Shown piece by piece: positions 51,780 to 61,179 of a DNA stretch of 64,000 nt (positions within the stretch are counted from its first letter, which is position 1; every line of letters begins with the position of its first letter). The notes beneath the pieces were generated by a model. That model was not told where the DNA came from, did no database searches, and saw only the letters and a program-made list of their open reading frames with translations. Position numbers and translations under genes: made by a program. Source of the DNA: Candidatus Rokuibacteriota bacterium (GTDB lineage: Bacteria > Methylomirabilota > Methylomirabilia > Rokubacteriales > CSP1-6); contig QHRU01000056.1 of assembly GCA_003220225.1 (NCBI GenBank), forward strand, positions 1 through 64,000, read 5' to 3'.

Positions 51780-53834
51780 GTGAGGAAGACAACAGCGACC
51801 GCCGTCCTCGTCGCGCTCGGCTACTACGCCGGCGCCAACATCGGGTTCGTTCTCAGATTCCCGCCGTCCACACCGTCGTTCGTGTGGCCGCCGAACGCCA
51901 TTCTGACTGCGGCGCTGCTGCTCGTGCCGCCTCGGCGGTGGTGGATCTGCCTGCTCGCCGCGTTCCCGGTACACCTCGCCGCGGAATTGCAGGTGTCGTG
52001 GCCGAGCTCCCTCGTGCTCGCCCTCTTCGTCACGAACTGCAGCGAGGCCCTGATCGCCGCCGGCGGCGTCCGGTGGCTGAGCGGTGCGCCCGCGCGGTTC
52101 GACACCCTGCGCCGGATGGCGGTCTTCATCGTGGCCGCCGGTCTCGTCGCGCCGTTCCTTTCCTCGTTCCTCGACGCCGCGGTGGTCACGGTGGTGCATG
52201 AGGAGTCGTACGCGTCGGTCTGGCGGACGCGGTTCTTCTCCAACGTCTTGACCCAGCTGCTGCTCGTGCCAGCCATCGTGATGTGCGCCACGGCCGGCCC
52301 CGCCTGGCTTCGTGGCGCGCCGCGCGCGCGACGGGCCGAGGCGGCGCTCCTGGCGGCGGCACTCGTGCTCGTCGCGGGTTGGGTCTTCGGTCTGGTGACG
52401 GCCGGCCCGACGATTCTCGGCGGCCCGGCCACCCCCGTCGTGTTCCTCCTGCCGATCATCTTGCTCGCGGCGGTGCGGTTCGGGCCGGGCGGCACGAGTC
52501 TCTGCCTGCTCGGCACATCGTTCGTCGCCATCGTGGCGGCCGCACACGGACGAGGACCATTCGCGAACCTGCCGCCCGCCGCGACCGTACTCACGCTGCA
52601 GACCCTGCTGATCGTGCTGGCCATCCCGATCCTGTGCCTGGCGGCGGTCCTCGTCGAGCACCGTCACGCGCGGGCCATGCTGGGAGAGCGCGTCGGGGCC
52701 TTGCATGCCAGCGAGGCGTTGAAGTCGGCGATCCTGGGCTCGCTGAACACCTCCGTCGCCGTCCTGGACCGGGACGGCCGGATCATCGATGTCAACGCGA
52801 ACTGGGGCCGCGTCGCCGCCGAGCGCGGCGCATCGCTGTCGGCCGGGCTCGGCGTGGGCGGAAGCTTTCTCGAGACGTGGCGGCAGGCCGCCGGCGGCGG
52901 GATGCCCAAGGCCGACGAGGCCGCGGCCAGCATCCTCGGCGTGCTGCGCGGAGCGCGTCAGGATTTCGCCTTCGAGTATCCCTGCCACAACGGAGCGGCC
53001 GAGCGATGGTTCGCGATGTTTGTCGTTCGCCTCGACCGTCCGGAGGGCGGCGCCGTCGTGGCCTGCGCCGACATCACCGCGCGGAAGGCCGCGGAGCTGG
53101 ACCTCGAGCGAAGCCGCCAGGAGATCACGCACGACATGCGCGTCTTCATGATGGGAGAGCTGACCGCCTCGCTCGCCCACGAGCTGAACCAGCCGCTTAC
53201 GGGGATCCTGACCAACGCCGGGGCCGGCCTCCGATTCCTCGACGTCGCTGCAGCCGATGTCGGCGAGCTGCAGGCGATCCTGTCCGACATCGTGGACGAC
53301 GGCAAGCGCGCGGGCGAGGTGATCCAGCGCATGCGCGACTTTTTGCGCAAGAGCCAGCCCCAGCGCGCAGCGCTCGACCTGAACGTCGTGGTGCAGGAGG
53401 TCGTCCAGATGCTCACCAGCGATGCGATCATCCGCAACGTCAGCATCACGGTCGACCTCGACGACCAGCCGGTCGTCGTCTGCGCCGATCGCGTGCAGCT
53501 CCAGCAGGTCGTCCTCAACCTCTTGCTCAATGCGATCGAGGCGATGGCCGAGTCCACGGGACGAGAGCGCACGATCGTCGTGCGAGCGAGGAACACAGAG
53601 GTCCAGACGGTGCACGTCGCGGTGGAGGACCGCGGGATGGGAGTCCGCGCCGGCACCTACGACATGCTCTTCGAGCCCTTCTTCACCACGAAGCCGACGG
53701 GCATGGGCATGGGACTGGCGATCTGCCGATCGATCATCGAGGCCCACGACGGTGTCATCTGGGCGCAGGACAACCCCTCGGGAGGCGCGGCGTTTCACTT
53801 CGCGCTGCCCGCCTTCGGCGCCGCCACGACGTGA
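51780..53834 (+). CDS. MASE1-PAS sensor histidine kinase (paralogue of 7202-9757)
   Basis: A 684-residue membrane kinase. The MASE1 domain (about 5-290, GFVLRFPPSTPSFVWPPNAI) is closely similar to the 7202 kinase. PAS (about 305-440), HisKA with phospho-His in SLAHELNQPLTGILTN and HATPase (NLLLNAIEAM, GMGMGLAICRSI) follow. The GAF domain of the paralogue is missing, so the two probably sense different inputs through a shared membrane module. GTG 51780 start. Its stop overlaps the next receiver gene (GTGA), the same junction as in the first pair. Confidence 0.9.
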   Translation: MRKTTATAVLVALGYYAGANIGFVLRFPPSTPSFVWPPNAILTAALLLVPPRRWWICLLAAFPVHLAAELQVSWPSSLVLALFVTNCSEALIAAGGVRWLSGAPARFDTLRRMAVFIVAAGLVAPFLSSFLDAAVVTVVHEESYASVWRTRFFSNVLTQLLLVPAIVMCATAGPAWLRGAPRARRAEAALLAAALVLVAGWVFGLVTAGPTILGGPATPVVFLLPIILLAAVRFGPGGTSLCLLGTSFVAIVAAAHGRGPFANLPPAATVLTLQTLLIVLAIPILCLAAVLVEHRHARAMLGERVGALHASEALKSAILGSLNTSVAVLDRDGRIIDVNANWGRVAAERGASLSAGLGVGGSFLETWRQAAGGGMPKADEAAASILGVLRGARQDFAFEYPCHNGAAERWFAMFVVRLDRPEGGAVVACADITARKAAELDLERSRQEITHDMRVFMMGELTASLAHELNQPLTGILTNAGAGLRFLDVAAADVGELQAILSDIVDDGKRAGEVIQRMRDFLRKSQPQRAALDLNVVVQEVVQMLTSDAIIRNVSITVDLDDQPVVVCADRVQLQQVVLNLLLNAIEAMAESTGRERTIVVRARNTEVQTVHVAVEDRGMGVRAGTYDMLFEPFFTTKPTGMGMGLAICRSIIEAHDGVIWAQDNPSGGAAFHFALPAFGAATT

Positions 53835-54253
53835 CAGAACCCAGCGTCAGCGTCGTCATCGTCGACGACGACCTGGCCGTCCGACGCGGACTGACGCGGC
53901 TGCTCAAAGTATCGGGATACGATGTCGAGGCCTTTGCGTCCGGGCGGGCCTTCCTCGAGCGTGGCGACTACGGTCGCGTGACCTGTCTCCTGCTCGACGT
54001 CCGGATGCCGGGCCAGAGCGGGCTCGACGTCCAGCGCCTGCTGGTCGGGGCCGGCTATGACATCCCGATCATCTTCATCACCGGTCACGGTGACTCGGCG
54101 ATGGCCGCGCAAGCGCTGAACGGCGGGGCCGTGGAGTTCATCACCAAGCCATTCGACGACACCATCCTCCTCGATGCCGTACGCCGGGCGGTCGTCAGAG
54201 GCCGCCAGCTCCCTCTTCCGCAGACCGACGGCCGCGACCCCTCGCCCTCCTGA
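53831..54253 (+). CDS. Receiver-only response regulator coupled to the second MASE1 kinase
   Basis: A 140-residue receiver with VVIVDDDLAVRRGL, Asp in LLLDVRMPG, Thr in FITGHGD and Lys in FITKPFDDTIL. The GTG start overlaps the kinase TGA. No DNA-binding domain is present and no LuxR-type gene follows, unlike the first operon, so output must pass to another protein, perhaps the regulator at 10167-10871. Confidence 0.9.
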   Translation: MTEPSVSVVIVDDDLAVRRGLTRLLKVSGYDVEAFASGRAFLERGDYGRVTCLLLDVRMPGQSGLDVQRLLVGAGYDIPIIFITGHGDSAMAAQALNGGAVEFITKPFDDTILLDAVRRAVVRGRQLPLPQTDGRDPSPS

Positions 54254-54267
54254 GACCAAGGTCCGAT
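54250..54267. promoter_or_regulatory. Palindromic operator, binding-protein/RND operon
   Basis: CTGAGACCAAGGTCCGAT, overlapping the receiver stop codon and 77 bp upstream of the binding-protein gene at 54344. Confidence 0.7.
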
Positions 54268-54343
54268 AGCCCGTTCCGCCGGGCGGCTGCTTTCATCGGG
54301 GCAGCGGGTGGAGGAGCGCGCCCGCCACCGGAGGAACGGCGTG

Positions 54344-55201
54344 ATGAGACGCGTGGGGCTCGCCGTGATGCTCGTGGTCATGTCTGCGGCGCCGGCGGCG
54401 GCGGCGGGACCCGAGGGGACGCTGAAGCGCATCAAGGACACGAAGACGATGACGCTGGGGTACCGCGACTCGTCGTGGCCGTTCTCGTTCACCGGCGACG
54501 ACGGTAAGCCGGCCGGGTACTCGGTGGATCTCTGCCTGAAGATCGCCGACGCGGTCCAGAAGGATCTGGCCCTGCCGGAGCTGCGGCTGAAGTGGGTCAG
54601 GGTGTCGCCCGCGAATCGGATCAAGGCGGTCGTCGACGGCACCATCGACATCGAGTGTGGCTCGACGACCGCCTCGCTGTCGCGGCAGACGCTCGTCGAT
54701 TTCACGATGGCGACCTTCCTCGACGGAGGCAGCCTCCTCACCACGGACGCGTCGGGCATCGAGAGCGTCGTGGACCTCGGCGGCAAGCGCGTCGGGATCG
54801 TGCCCGGCACGACCACCGAGGGCGCCCTCCGCGAGGCGCTGCGCCGCTACATGATCACGGCCCGGATGGTCGCGGTGCAGGATCACGCCGAGGGACTGGC
54901 GGCGCTCGAGAAGGGCGAGGCCGACGCCTATGCCTCGGACCGCACGATTCTCATCGGCCTGGCCCGGCGGGGCCACCGCGCCGCGAAGTTCACGCTGTCC
55001 TCGCAACTGTTCTCCTACGAGGTGTACGGCTTCATGCTCCGCCGCGGCGACGCGGATTTCCGGCTCACCGCCAATCGCGCGTTGTCGCGAGTCTTCCGCT
55101 CCGACGACATCGTCCGCATCTACGAGAAATGGTTCGGCGACCTGGGACGGCCGACCATCGCGCTCCAGCTCATGTACGTGATCTCGGCCTCGCCGGAATA
55201 G
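54344..55201 (+). CDS. GltI-like family 3 periplasmic amino-acid-binding protein
   Basis: A 285-residue exported protein; signal peptide cut after AAPAAAA. The SBP_bac_3 fold resembles glutamate/aspartate-binding GltI: LKRIKDTKTMTLGYRDSSWP, FSFTGDDGKPAGYSVDLCLK, VSPANRIKAVVDGTIDIECG, RRYMITARMVAVQDHAEGLA. No amino-acid permease follows; instead the gene heads an RND efflux operon 20 bp downstream. The start follows GGAGGAAC. It may serve as a ligand sensor, or may simply share the promoter. Confidence 0.88.
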   Translation: MRRVGLAVMLVVMSAAPAAAAGPEGTLKRIKDTKTMTLGYRDSSWPFSFTGDDGKPAGYSVDLCLKIADAVQKDLALPELRLKWVRVSPANRIKAVVDGTIDIECGSTTASLSRQTLVDFTMATFLDGGSLLTTDASGIESVVDLGGKRVGIVPGTTTEGALREALRRYMITARMVAVQDHAEGLAALEKGEADAYASDRTILIGLARRGHRAAKFTLSSQLFSYEVYGFMLRRGDADFRLTANRALSRVFRSDDIVRIYEKWFGDLGRPTIALQLMYVISASPE

Positions 55202-55221
55202 CCGCCAAGGAACGGGAAACC

Positions 55222-56595
55222 ATGAGCGACTTCTGGCTGCGGTGCTCGCTCGCGGTCGTGCTCGGCGCGTGGCTGTTCGTCGCCGGTTGTGATCGCGCCA
55301 AGGCGTCGAAAGACGCAAAGCCACCGGCCGTCCCGCCCGCGCCGGCCGTCGTGGTCGCGCGGGTGGTACAGCGCGACGCGCCGATCCTGCGCGACTTCGT
55401 GGCGCGCACCGAGGCGGTGCCGACCGTGGAGATCCGGGCTCGTGTCGCCGGCGTGCTCGAGCAGGTGCGGTTCCGGGAGGGCTCCGAGGTCAAGAAGGGT
55501 CAGGTGCTGTTCGTGATCCAGCAGGAAGAATACCGGGCGGCGCTGCAGTTCGCCCGCGCCCAGCTCGCCAAGGCGCAGGCCGATCTGACGCGCGCCCACG
55601 ACGTCTCGATCGTCGATCGTGCGCGCGCCCAGCTCGATCAGGCCAAGGCCGACCTCGGCAAGGCCCGTCAGGACGTGGCCCGTTACCGTCCGCTCGCCCA
55701 GGAGCAGGCGATCCCACAACAAGATCTGGACACCGCCATGTCCAAGGAGCAGGCGGCCGCCGCCAACGTCGAGGCCGTCCAGGCCGCGCTCAAGGACACG
55801 GTCCTCAACCAGCGCACCGCCATCCAGCTGGCGGAGGCTGCGGTGGAGTCGGCCAAGGCCGCCGTGATCCGCGCCGACCTCGACCTCACGTACACCGTCG
55901 TCGAGTCCCCGATCTCGGGAATCATCAGCAAAGTCGCGGTCGACCGCGGCAACCTCGTCGGCAAGACTGAGGCGACCCTGCTGGCCACGGTGTCGGCCGT
56001 GGACCCGATGTTCGTCGACTTCTCGGTCACGGAAGCCGACTACATGCGGGTGGTGAAGCGCGCGCCCTGGGTGGCTCGCGGAGAGCTGCGCCGCGACATC
56101 CCTCCGGCGCTGGAGCTCGTCCTGGCCGACGGCACGACGTCGCCGCACAAGGGCCGCTACGTGTTCGTGGATCGCGCCGTCGATGTCAAGACGGGCACCA
56201 TCCAGGTCCGAGCCGAGTTCCCCAATCCGGAGCGGACGATCCGCCCCGGGCAGTTCGGGCGCGTGCGCCTCGTCGCCGATGATGTGCCGAATGCCGTCCT
56301 GGTCCCGCAGCTCGCGGTGCAGGAGCTGCAGGGCGCCAAGACCGTGCTCGTGGTCGGCGACGGTGACAAGGTCTCGCAGCGCACGGTGACGCTGGGCGAC
56401 GTCTACGAGGATTTCTACGTCGTCACCGCGGGACTCAAGGCCGGGGAGCGGGTGATCGTGGAGGGCATCCAGAAGGCCCGGCCCGGAATGCAGGTCAAGG
56501 CGGAGCTCAAATCCGACGCCGTGGCGCCGGCGCCGCCGGCCGCCGCGCCCACGCCGGCCGCCTCGCCGGCGACGAAGGCCAACGGCGAACGGTAG
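55222..56595 (+). CDS. RND efflux periplasmic adaptor (AcrA/MexA type)
   Basis: A 457-residue lipoprotein (lipobox FVAGC). It shows the adaptor layout: barrel-sandwich start VEIRARVAGVLEQVRFREGS, a long coiled-coil hairpin (ARAQLAKAQADLTRAHDVSI; AVESAKAAVIRADLDLTY), the lipoyl return VVESPISGIISKVAVDRGNL, and membrane-proximal TIQVRAEFPNPERTIRPGQF. It bridges the inner-membrane pump and the outer-membrane channel. A Pro/Ala tail ends the protein. The pump gene follows 4 bp later. Confidence 0.93.
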   Translation: MSDFWLRCSLAVVLGAWLFVAGCDRAKASKDAKPPAVPPAPAVVVARVVQRDAPILRDFVARTEAVPTVEIRARVAGVLEQVRFREGSEVKKGQVLFVIQQEEYRAALQFARAQLAKAQADLTRAHDVSIVDRARAQLDQAKADLGKARQDVARYRPLAQEQAIPQQDLDTAMSKEQAAAANVEAVQAALKDTVLNQRTAIQLAEAAVESAKAAVIRADLDLTYTVVESPISGIISKVAVDRGNLVGKTEATLLATVSAVDPMFVDFSVTEADYMRVVKRAPWVARGELRRDIPPALELVLADGTTSPHKGRYVFVDRAVDVKTGTIQVRAEFPNPERTIRPGQFGRVRLVADDVPNAVLVPQLAVQELQGAKTVLVVGDGDKVSQRTVTLGDVYEDFYVVTAGLKAGERVIVEGIQKARPGMQVKAELKSDAVAPAPPAAAPTPAASPATKANGER

Positions 56596-56599
56596 TCCC

Positions 56600-59500
56600 G
56601 TGGCCGATTTCTTCATCCGCCGCCCCATCGTCGCCATCGTCATCGCGATCCTCACGGTGCTGATGGGGATCAACACGCTGCGTGGCCTGAGCTTCGAGCA
56701 GTACCCGTTCCTGGCGCCCCCGACGATCCGCGTGACGGCCACCTACCCGGGCGCCTCGGCGCTGGCGGTCGAGCAGTCGGTGGCCACGCCGATCGAGCAG
56801 GAAGTCAACGGCGTCGACCGGATGATCTACATGAAGTCGTCGAACACCAGCGACGGCCGCATGCAGCTCGACGTGAACTTCGAGGTCGGCGTCGACCAGG
56901 ACACCGCGAACGTGCTGACCCAGAATCGCGTCTCCACCGCCCAGGCGCGCCTGCCGCAGGAGGTCGTCCAGCAGGGCGTCACCGTGAAGAAGCAGAGCCC
57001 GAGCATCCTCATGCTCATCTCCCTCTACTCGCCGGCCGGCAGCTATGACGCCAATTTCCTCATCAACTACGCCTCGATCAACGTGCGCGACCAGATCCTC
57101 AGGATCCCCGGTATCGCGCAGGTCGATCTCTTCGGCGGCACCGACTACGGCCTGCGCATCTGGCTCCGGCCCGACAAGCTCGCGAAGCTGGGCATGACGC
57201 CGGCGGATGTCATCGCCGCGATCAAGGAGCAGAACCTCCAGGCGCCGGCGGGCCGCATCGGCGCGTCGCCGGCGCCGGCCGACCAGGCGTTCACGTTCAC
57301 CGTGAGCGCGCCAGGGCGTCTCGTGAGACCCGAGGAATTCGAGAACATCATCCTTCGCGCCGCGACCACCGGTGCTCCGGTGCGTATCAAGGACGTGGGC
57401 CGGGCCGAGCTCGGCAGCCAGGACTACAACTCGTTCGGGCGGCTCGACGGCAAGCCGTCGGGCGCGATGGCCGTGTACCTGCTGCCGGGCGCGAACCAGC
57501 TGAAGGCGGCCGAGGCGATCTACGAGACGATGAGGCACGCCAAGGGGCTCTTTCCCCCGGATCTCGACTACAAGATCGTCTACGACACGACACCCGCCGT
57601 CGAGGCGTCGATCCACGAAATCTTGAAGACCTTCGTCGAGGCGCTGATTCTCGTCACACTCGTCGTGTTCATTTTTCTTCAAAATATCCGGGCGACGATC
57701 ATCCCGCTCCTGACCGTCCCGGTGTCGATCATCGGCACCTTCATCTTCTTCCCTCTGCTCGGCTTTTCGGTCAACACCCTGTCGATGTTCGGGCTCGTGC
57801 TGGCCATCGGCATCGTCGTGGACGACGCGATCGTGGTCGTCGAGGCCGTCATCCACCACATCGAGCACGGCATGAGCCCGCGGGACGCCACCGTCCAGGC
57901 CATGAAGGAAGTCTCGGGCCCGGTGGTGGGTATCGCCCTCATCCTCTCCGCCGTGTTCATCCCCGTCGCGTTCCTCGGGGGCCTCACCGGCAAGATGTAC
58001 CAGCAGTTCGCGCTGACGATCGCCATCTCGGTGCTGCTCTCCGCCTTCAGCGCGCTCTCGCTGTCGCCGGCGCTCGCCTCGATGCTGCTCAGGCCTGCGA
58101 AGCCGATGCGGGGTCCCCTCGGCGCGTTCTTCCGGGGGTTCAACCGCCTGTTCGAGCGTGCGACGACCGGGTACGTGGGCATCGCGCGGCTGCTCGTGCG
58201 CAAAGCGGTGCTCACGATCCTGCTGGTCGGCGTGGTCGTGCTCGGCGTCGGTCTCCTGGGCCGCGCCCTGCCGGCCGGGTTCATCCCCGACGAGGACCAG
58301 GGCCTCGTGGGCGTCAACATCCAGCTGCCGCCCGGCGCCTCGCTCGAGCGGACGAGCGCGGTGCTGCGCAAGGTGGAGGCGATTCTCGGCAAGACGGAGG
58401 GCGTCGAATCCTTCCAGACCATCGGCGGCTTCGGCGTCGTGACGAGCACCTACCAACCGAACTTCGGCACCGTCTTCGCCCGTCTCAAGCCGTGGGAGGA
58501 GCGGCATGGGGAGGCCCTGCACGTGAAGGGCATCATGCTCCGGCTGCAGCGCGAGCTCGCGCAGATCCCCGAGACGATCGCGTTCCCGTTCAACATCCCG
58601 ACGCTCTCCGGCTTCGGCGCCGCGGCCGGCTTCAACTTCCTGATCCAGGACCGGAGCGGCAGCGTCACGGTGGAGCAGCTCGGCGCCCACACGCGCGACT
58701 TCCTGACGGCGGCGCGCCAGCGCCCGGAGTTGGCGAGCCTGTTCACCTCGTTCGACCCGACGTATCCACAGGTCAAGGTCGAGCTGGACCGCGAGAAGGC
58801 CCGCTCGCTGGGCGTGCCGGTCAACGACGTCTTTCAGGCCATGTCGGCGGCCATGGGCGGCGCGTACGTGAACGACTTCAACCGCTTCGGCCGTCTCTAC
58901 CGCGTCTACGTCCAGGCCGACGCCGACTACCGGCGCAAGCCCGCGGACATCGGCGACGTCTACGTCCGCAGCCACACGACCAACACGATGATCCCGCTCT
59001 CGACGCTGGTCACCATCACGTCGGTGCCGGGCACGGAGATCACCACGCGGTTCAACCTGCTGCGCTCGGTGGAGATCCAGGGCACGCCGGCCCGTGGCTT
59101 CAGCTCCGGGCAGGCGCTCGCTGCCCTGGAGGATGTCTTCCGGCAGACGTTGCCCAAGGAGATGGGGTACGCGTACTCCTCGCTGTCATACCAGGAGAAG
59201 GTGGCGCCGCCCGCAGGGCCGACCTTCATCCTGGCCATCGTCTTCGTCTTTCTGCTGCTGGCCGCGCTCTACGAGAGCTGGCGCCTGCCGTGGGCGGTGC
59301 TCCTCGGCTCGCCGCTGGTCGCGCTCGGCGCCTTCTTCGGCGTCTGGCTCCTCGGCTACGACAACAACGTCTACGTGCAGATCGGCAACATCATGCTGAT
59401 CGGGCTGGCCGCCAAGAACGCCATCCTCATCGTCGAGTTCGCGAAGGCCAAGCACGACGAAGGCAAGTCGATCGAGGAGGCGGCCCTGGAGTCGGCCCGC

Positions 59501-59770
59501 CTGCGGTTCCGCCCGATTCTCATGACGGCCTTCGCGTTCATCCTCGGCGTGGTGCCGTTGATGCGTGCGAGCGGCGCCGGCGCGGGCGCCCAGAACGTCA
59601 TGGGCTCGGCGGTGTTCTTCGGGATGCTCGTCGCCACGGCGCTGGGCGTGTTCCTCATTCCCGGTAATTTCGCCTTCGTCGAGCGGCTCGGCCGACGGCG
59701 GGCGGCGGCGGCGCAGCCCGCGATCACGGCGCCGCCCCCGGGGCATGTGCCGGAGGAGCAGCACGCATGA
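56600..59770 (+). CDS. HAE1-family RND multidrug efflux pump (AcrB type)
   Basis: A 1,056-residue pump with 12 membrane helices: ADFFIRRPIVAIVIAILTVL start, proton-relay Asp pair in GLVLAIGIVVDDAIVVVEAV, the pore and docking regions (GGAYVNDFNRFGRLYRVYVQ), and second-half helix signature NIMLIGLAAKNAILIVEFAK. AcrB relatives export drugs, bile-like amphiphiles or solvents using proton flow. GTG 56600 start; the stop overlaps the outer-membrane gene by 4 bp. Confidence 0.95.
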   Translation: MADFFIRRPIVAIVIAILTVLMGINTLRGLSFEQYPFLAPPTIRVTATYPGASALAVEQSVATPIEQEVNGVDRMIYMKSSNTSDGRMQLDVNFEVGVDQDTANVLTQNRVSTAQARLPQEVVQQGVTVKKQSPSILMLISLYSPAGSYDANFLINYASINVRDQILRIPGIAQVDLFGGTDYGLRIWLRPDKLAKLGMTPADVIAAIKEQNLQAPAGRIGASPAPADQAFTFTVSAPGRLVRPEEFENIILRAATTGAPVRIKDVGRAELGSQDYNSFGRLDGKPSGAMAVYLLPGANQLKAAEAIYETMRHAKGLFPPDLDYKIVYDTTPAVEASIHEILKTFVEALILVTLVVFIFLQNIRATIIPLLTVPVSIIGTFIFFPLLGFSVNTLSMFGLVLAIGIVVDDAIVVVEAVIHHIEHGMSPRDATVQAMKEVSGPVVGIALILSAVFIPVAFLGGLTGKMYQQFALTIAISVLLSAFSALSLSPALASMLLRPAKPMRGPLGAFFRGFNRLFERATTGYVGIARLLVRKAVLTILLVGVVVLGVGLLGRALPAGFIPDEDQGLVGVNIQLPPGASLERTSAVLRKVEAILGKTEGVESFQTIGGFGVVTSTYQPNFGTVFARLKPWEERHGEALHVKGIMLRLQRELAQIPETIAFPFNIPTLSGFGAAAGFNFLIQDRSGSVTVEQLGAHTRDFLTAARQRPELASLFTSFDPTYPQVKVELDREKARSLGVPVNDVFQAMSAAMGGAYVNDFNRFGRLYRVYVQADADYRRKPADIGDVYVRSHTTNTMIPLSTLVTITSVPGTEITTRFNLLRSVEIQGTPARGFSSGQALAALEDVFRQTLPKEMGYAYSSLSYQEKVAPPAGPTFILAIVFVFLLLAALYESWRLPWAVLLGSPLVALGAFFGVWLLGYDNNVYVQIGNIMLIGLAAKNAILIVEFAKAKHDEGKSIEEAALESARLRFRPILMTAFAFILGVVPLMRASGAGAGAQNVMGSAVFFGMLVATALGVFLIPGNFAFVERLGRRRAAAAQPAITAPPPGHVPEEQHA

Positions 59771-61179
59771 AGACCGGCGTGCTCGTGACAGTGGTGCTCC
59801 TGCTGTCCGGCTGCACCCTGGGCCCCGACTACAAGCGCCCACCGGTGCCGAGGCCGCCGTCCTTCCGTGGCGTGACGTCCAGCGACACCGGCGCCACCGG
59901 GTCCCTCGCCGACCTGGCGTGGTGGAATCTCTTCCAGGACGAGATCCTCCAGGAGCTGATCAAGACCACGCTGCGCGAGAACCAGGATCTGCGTGCGGCG
60001 GCGGCCCGCGTGCTCGAGGGACGGGCGCTGGTGACGATCGCGCGCTCCTTCCAGTTCCCGTTCGTCAATGCTTCCGTCTCGGGGACCTGGTCGCACATCG
60101 AGGGCCGCCGGTCGTCATTGCAGTTCCAGGACGCGCTCGTTGGTACGGGCGGCTTCGACGTGGGCTTCGAGATCGACTTCTGGGGCCGCTTCCGGCGCGG
60201 CACCGAGGCAGCGCGCGCCGCCCTTCTGGCCACCCAGGAGGCGCGGCGGGTGGTGGTGACGACGCTCGTGAGCGACGTCGCCTCCACATATTTCTTCTTG
60301 CGCGCGCTCGATCTCGAGCGCGACATCGCGCGGCAGACGCTGGCCAGCCGCCAGGAGGCGCTGCGGTTGGTGAAGATGCGCGCCTCCGGCGGCGTGGCGG
60401 CGCTCATCGACGTGCACCAGTCGGAGATCCTCGTCGCGCAGGCGGCCGAAGTGATCACCGACGCCGATCGCGCCATCGAGCAGACGGAGAACGCGCTCAG
60501 CGTACTCCTCGGCAAGACTCCGGAAGCCATGCCGCGCGGGCGGCCCGTCGGCGAGCAGTTTGCCGCGCCGCCCGCGCCGCCGGGCGTGCCATCGGCGCTG
60601 CTCGAGCGCCGGCCGGACATCCAGCAGGCCGAGGCCGAGTTGCACGCGGCCACCGCGCGGATCGGTGTCGCCAAGGCCGACTACTTCCCGCGCGTCTTCC
60701 TGAGCGGCGCCGCCGCCGCCGGCGGGATCTCGCTCGACGGATCCACCTTCGGGCCGCAGGGGCTGTTCGCGATCGGCCCCTCGATCACGCTCCCGATCTT
60801 CAACGCCGGACGGACCGGCGCCGGCGTGGACGCGGCCCGGGCGCGCGCCGAGGAGGCAGTCGCCCGGTACCGCCAGACGATCCTCCAGGCGTTTCGCGAG
60901 GTGGCGGACGGGCTCGTCGAGTACCGCAAGCGTCAGGAGTTCCGGGTGCAGCAGGAGGCGCTGGTGATCGCGTCGCGCGACACCACCCGGCTCGCGAACA
61001 TCCGGTATCGCGGGGGCGTCTCGAGCTATCTCGAGGTGCTCGACAGCGAGCGGCAGCTCTTCGACTCGGAGCTCGGCCTGGTCCGCTCCCGCCGTGACGA
61101 GGTGCTCGCGGTGGTGCGCATCTACAAGGCGCTCGGCGGGGGCTGGCAGGAGAGTGATGGACACGCTCGCGTCCCGTGA
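59767..61179 (+). CDS. OprM/NodT-family outer-membrane efflux lipoprotein
   Basis: A 470-residue TolC-like channel, lipobox LLSGCT, then the family start LGPDYKRPPVP. Two repeats of the helical hairpin are visible (ALVTIARSFQFPFVNASVSG; RIGVAKADYFPRVFLSGAAA), with ERRPDIQQAEAELHAATA and a final YRGGVSSYLEVLDSERQLF. It completes the tripartite pump. The start overlaps the pump stop (ATGA); the end overlaps the next gene by 23 bp. Confidence 0.94.
   Translation: MKTGVLVTVVLLLSGCTLGPDYKRPPVPRPPSFRGVTSSDTGATGSLADLAWWNLFQDEILQELIKTTLRENQDLRAAAARVLEGRALVTIARSFQFPFVNASVSGTWSHIEGRRSSLQFQDALVGTGGFDVGFEIDFWGRFRRGTEAARAALLATQEARRVVVTTLVSDVASTYFFLRALDLERDIARQTLASRQEALRLVKMRASGGVAALIDVHQSEILVAQAAEVITDADRAIEQTENALSVLLGKTPEAMPRGRPVGEQFAAPPAPPGVPSALLERRPDIQQAEAELHAATARIGVAKADYFPRVFLSGAAAAGGISLDGSTFGPQGLFAIGPSITLPIFNAGRTGAGVDAARARAEEAVARYRQTILQAFREVADGLVEYRKRQEFRVQQEALVIASRDTTRLANIRYRGGVSSYLEVLDSERQLFDSELGLVRSRRDEVLAVVRIYKALGGGWQESDGHARVP

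Noticed and set aside
51732-53798. A 688-codon minus-strand open frame opposite the second MASE1 kinase
   Set aside because: Antisense shadow of a clear histidine kinase.
56507-58975. An 822-codon minus-strand open frame opposite the RND pump
   Set aside because: Composition (Asp/Arg/Val/His-rich) is typical of antisense frames in GC-rich genes; the plus strand encodes an unmistakable AcrB-type pump.
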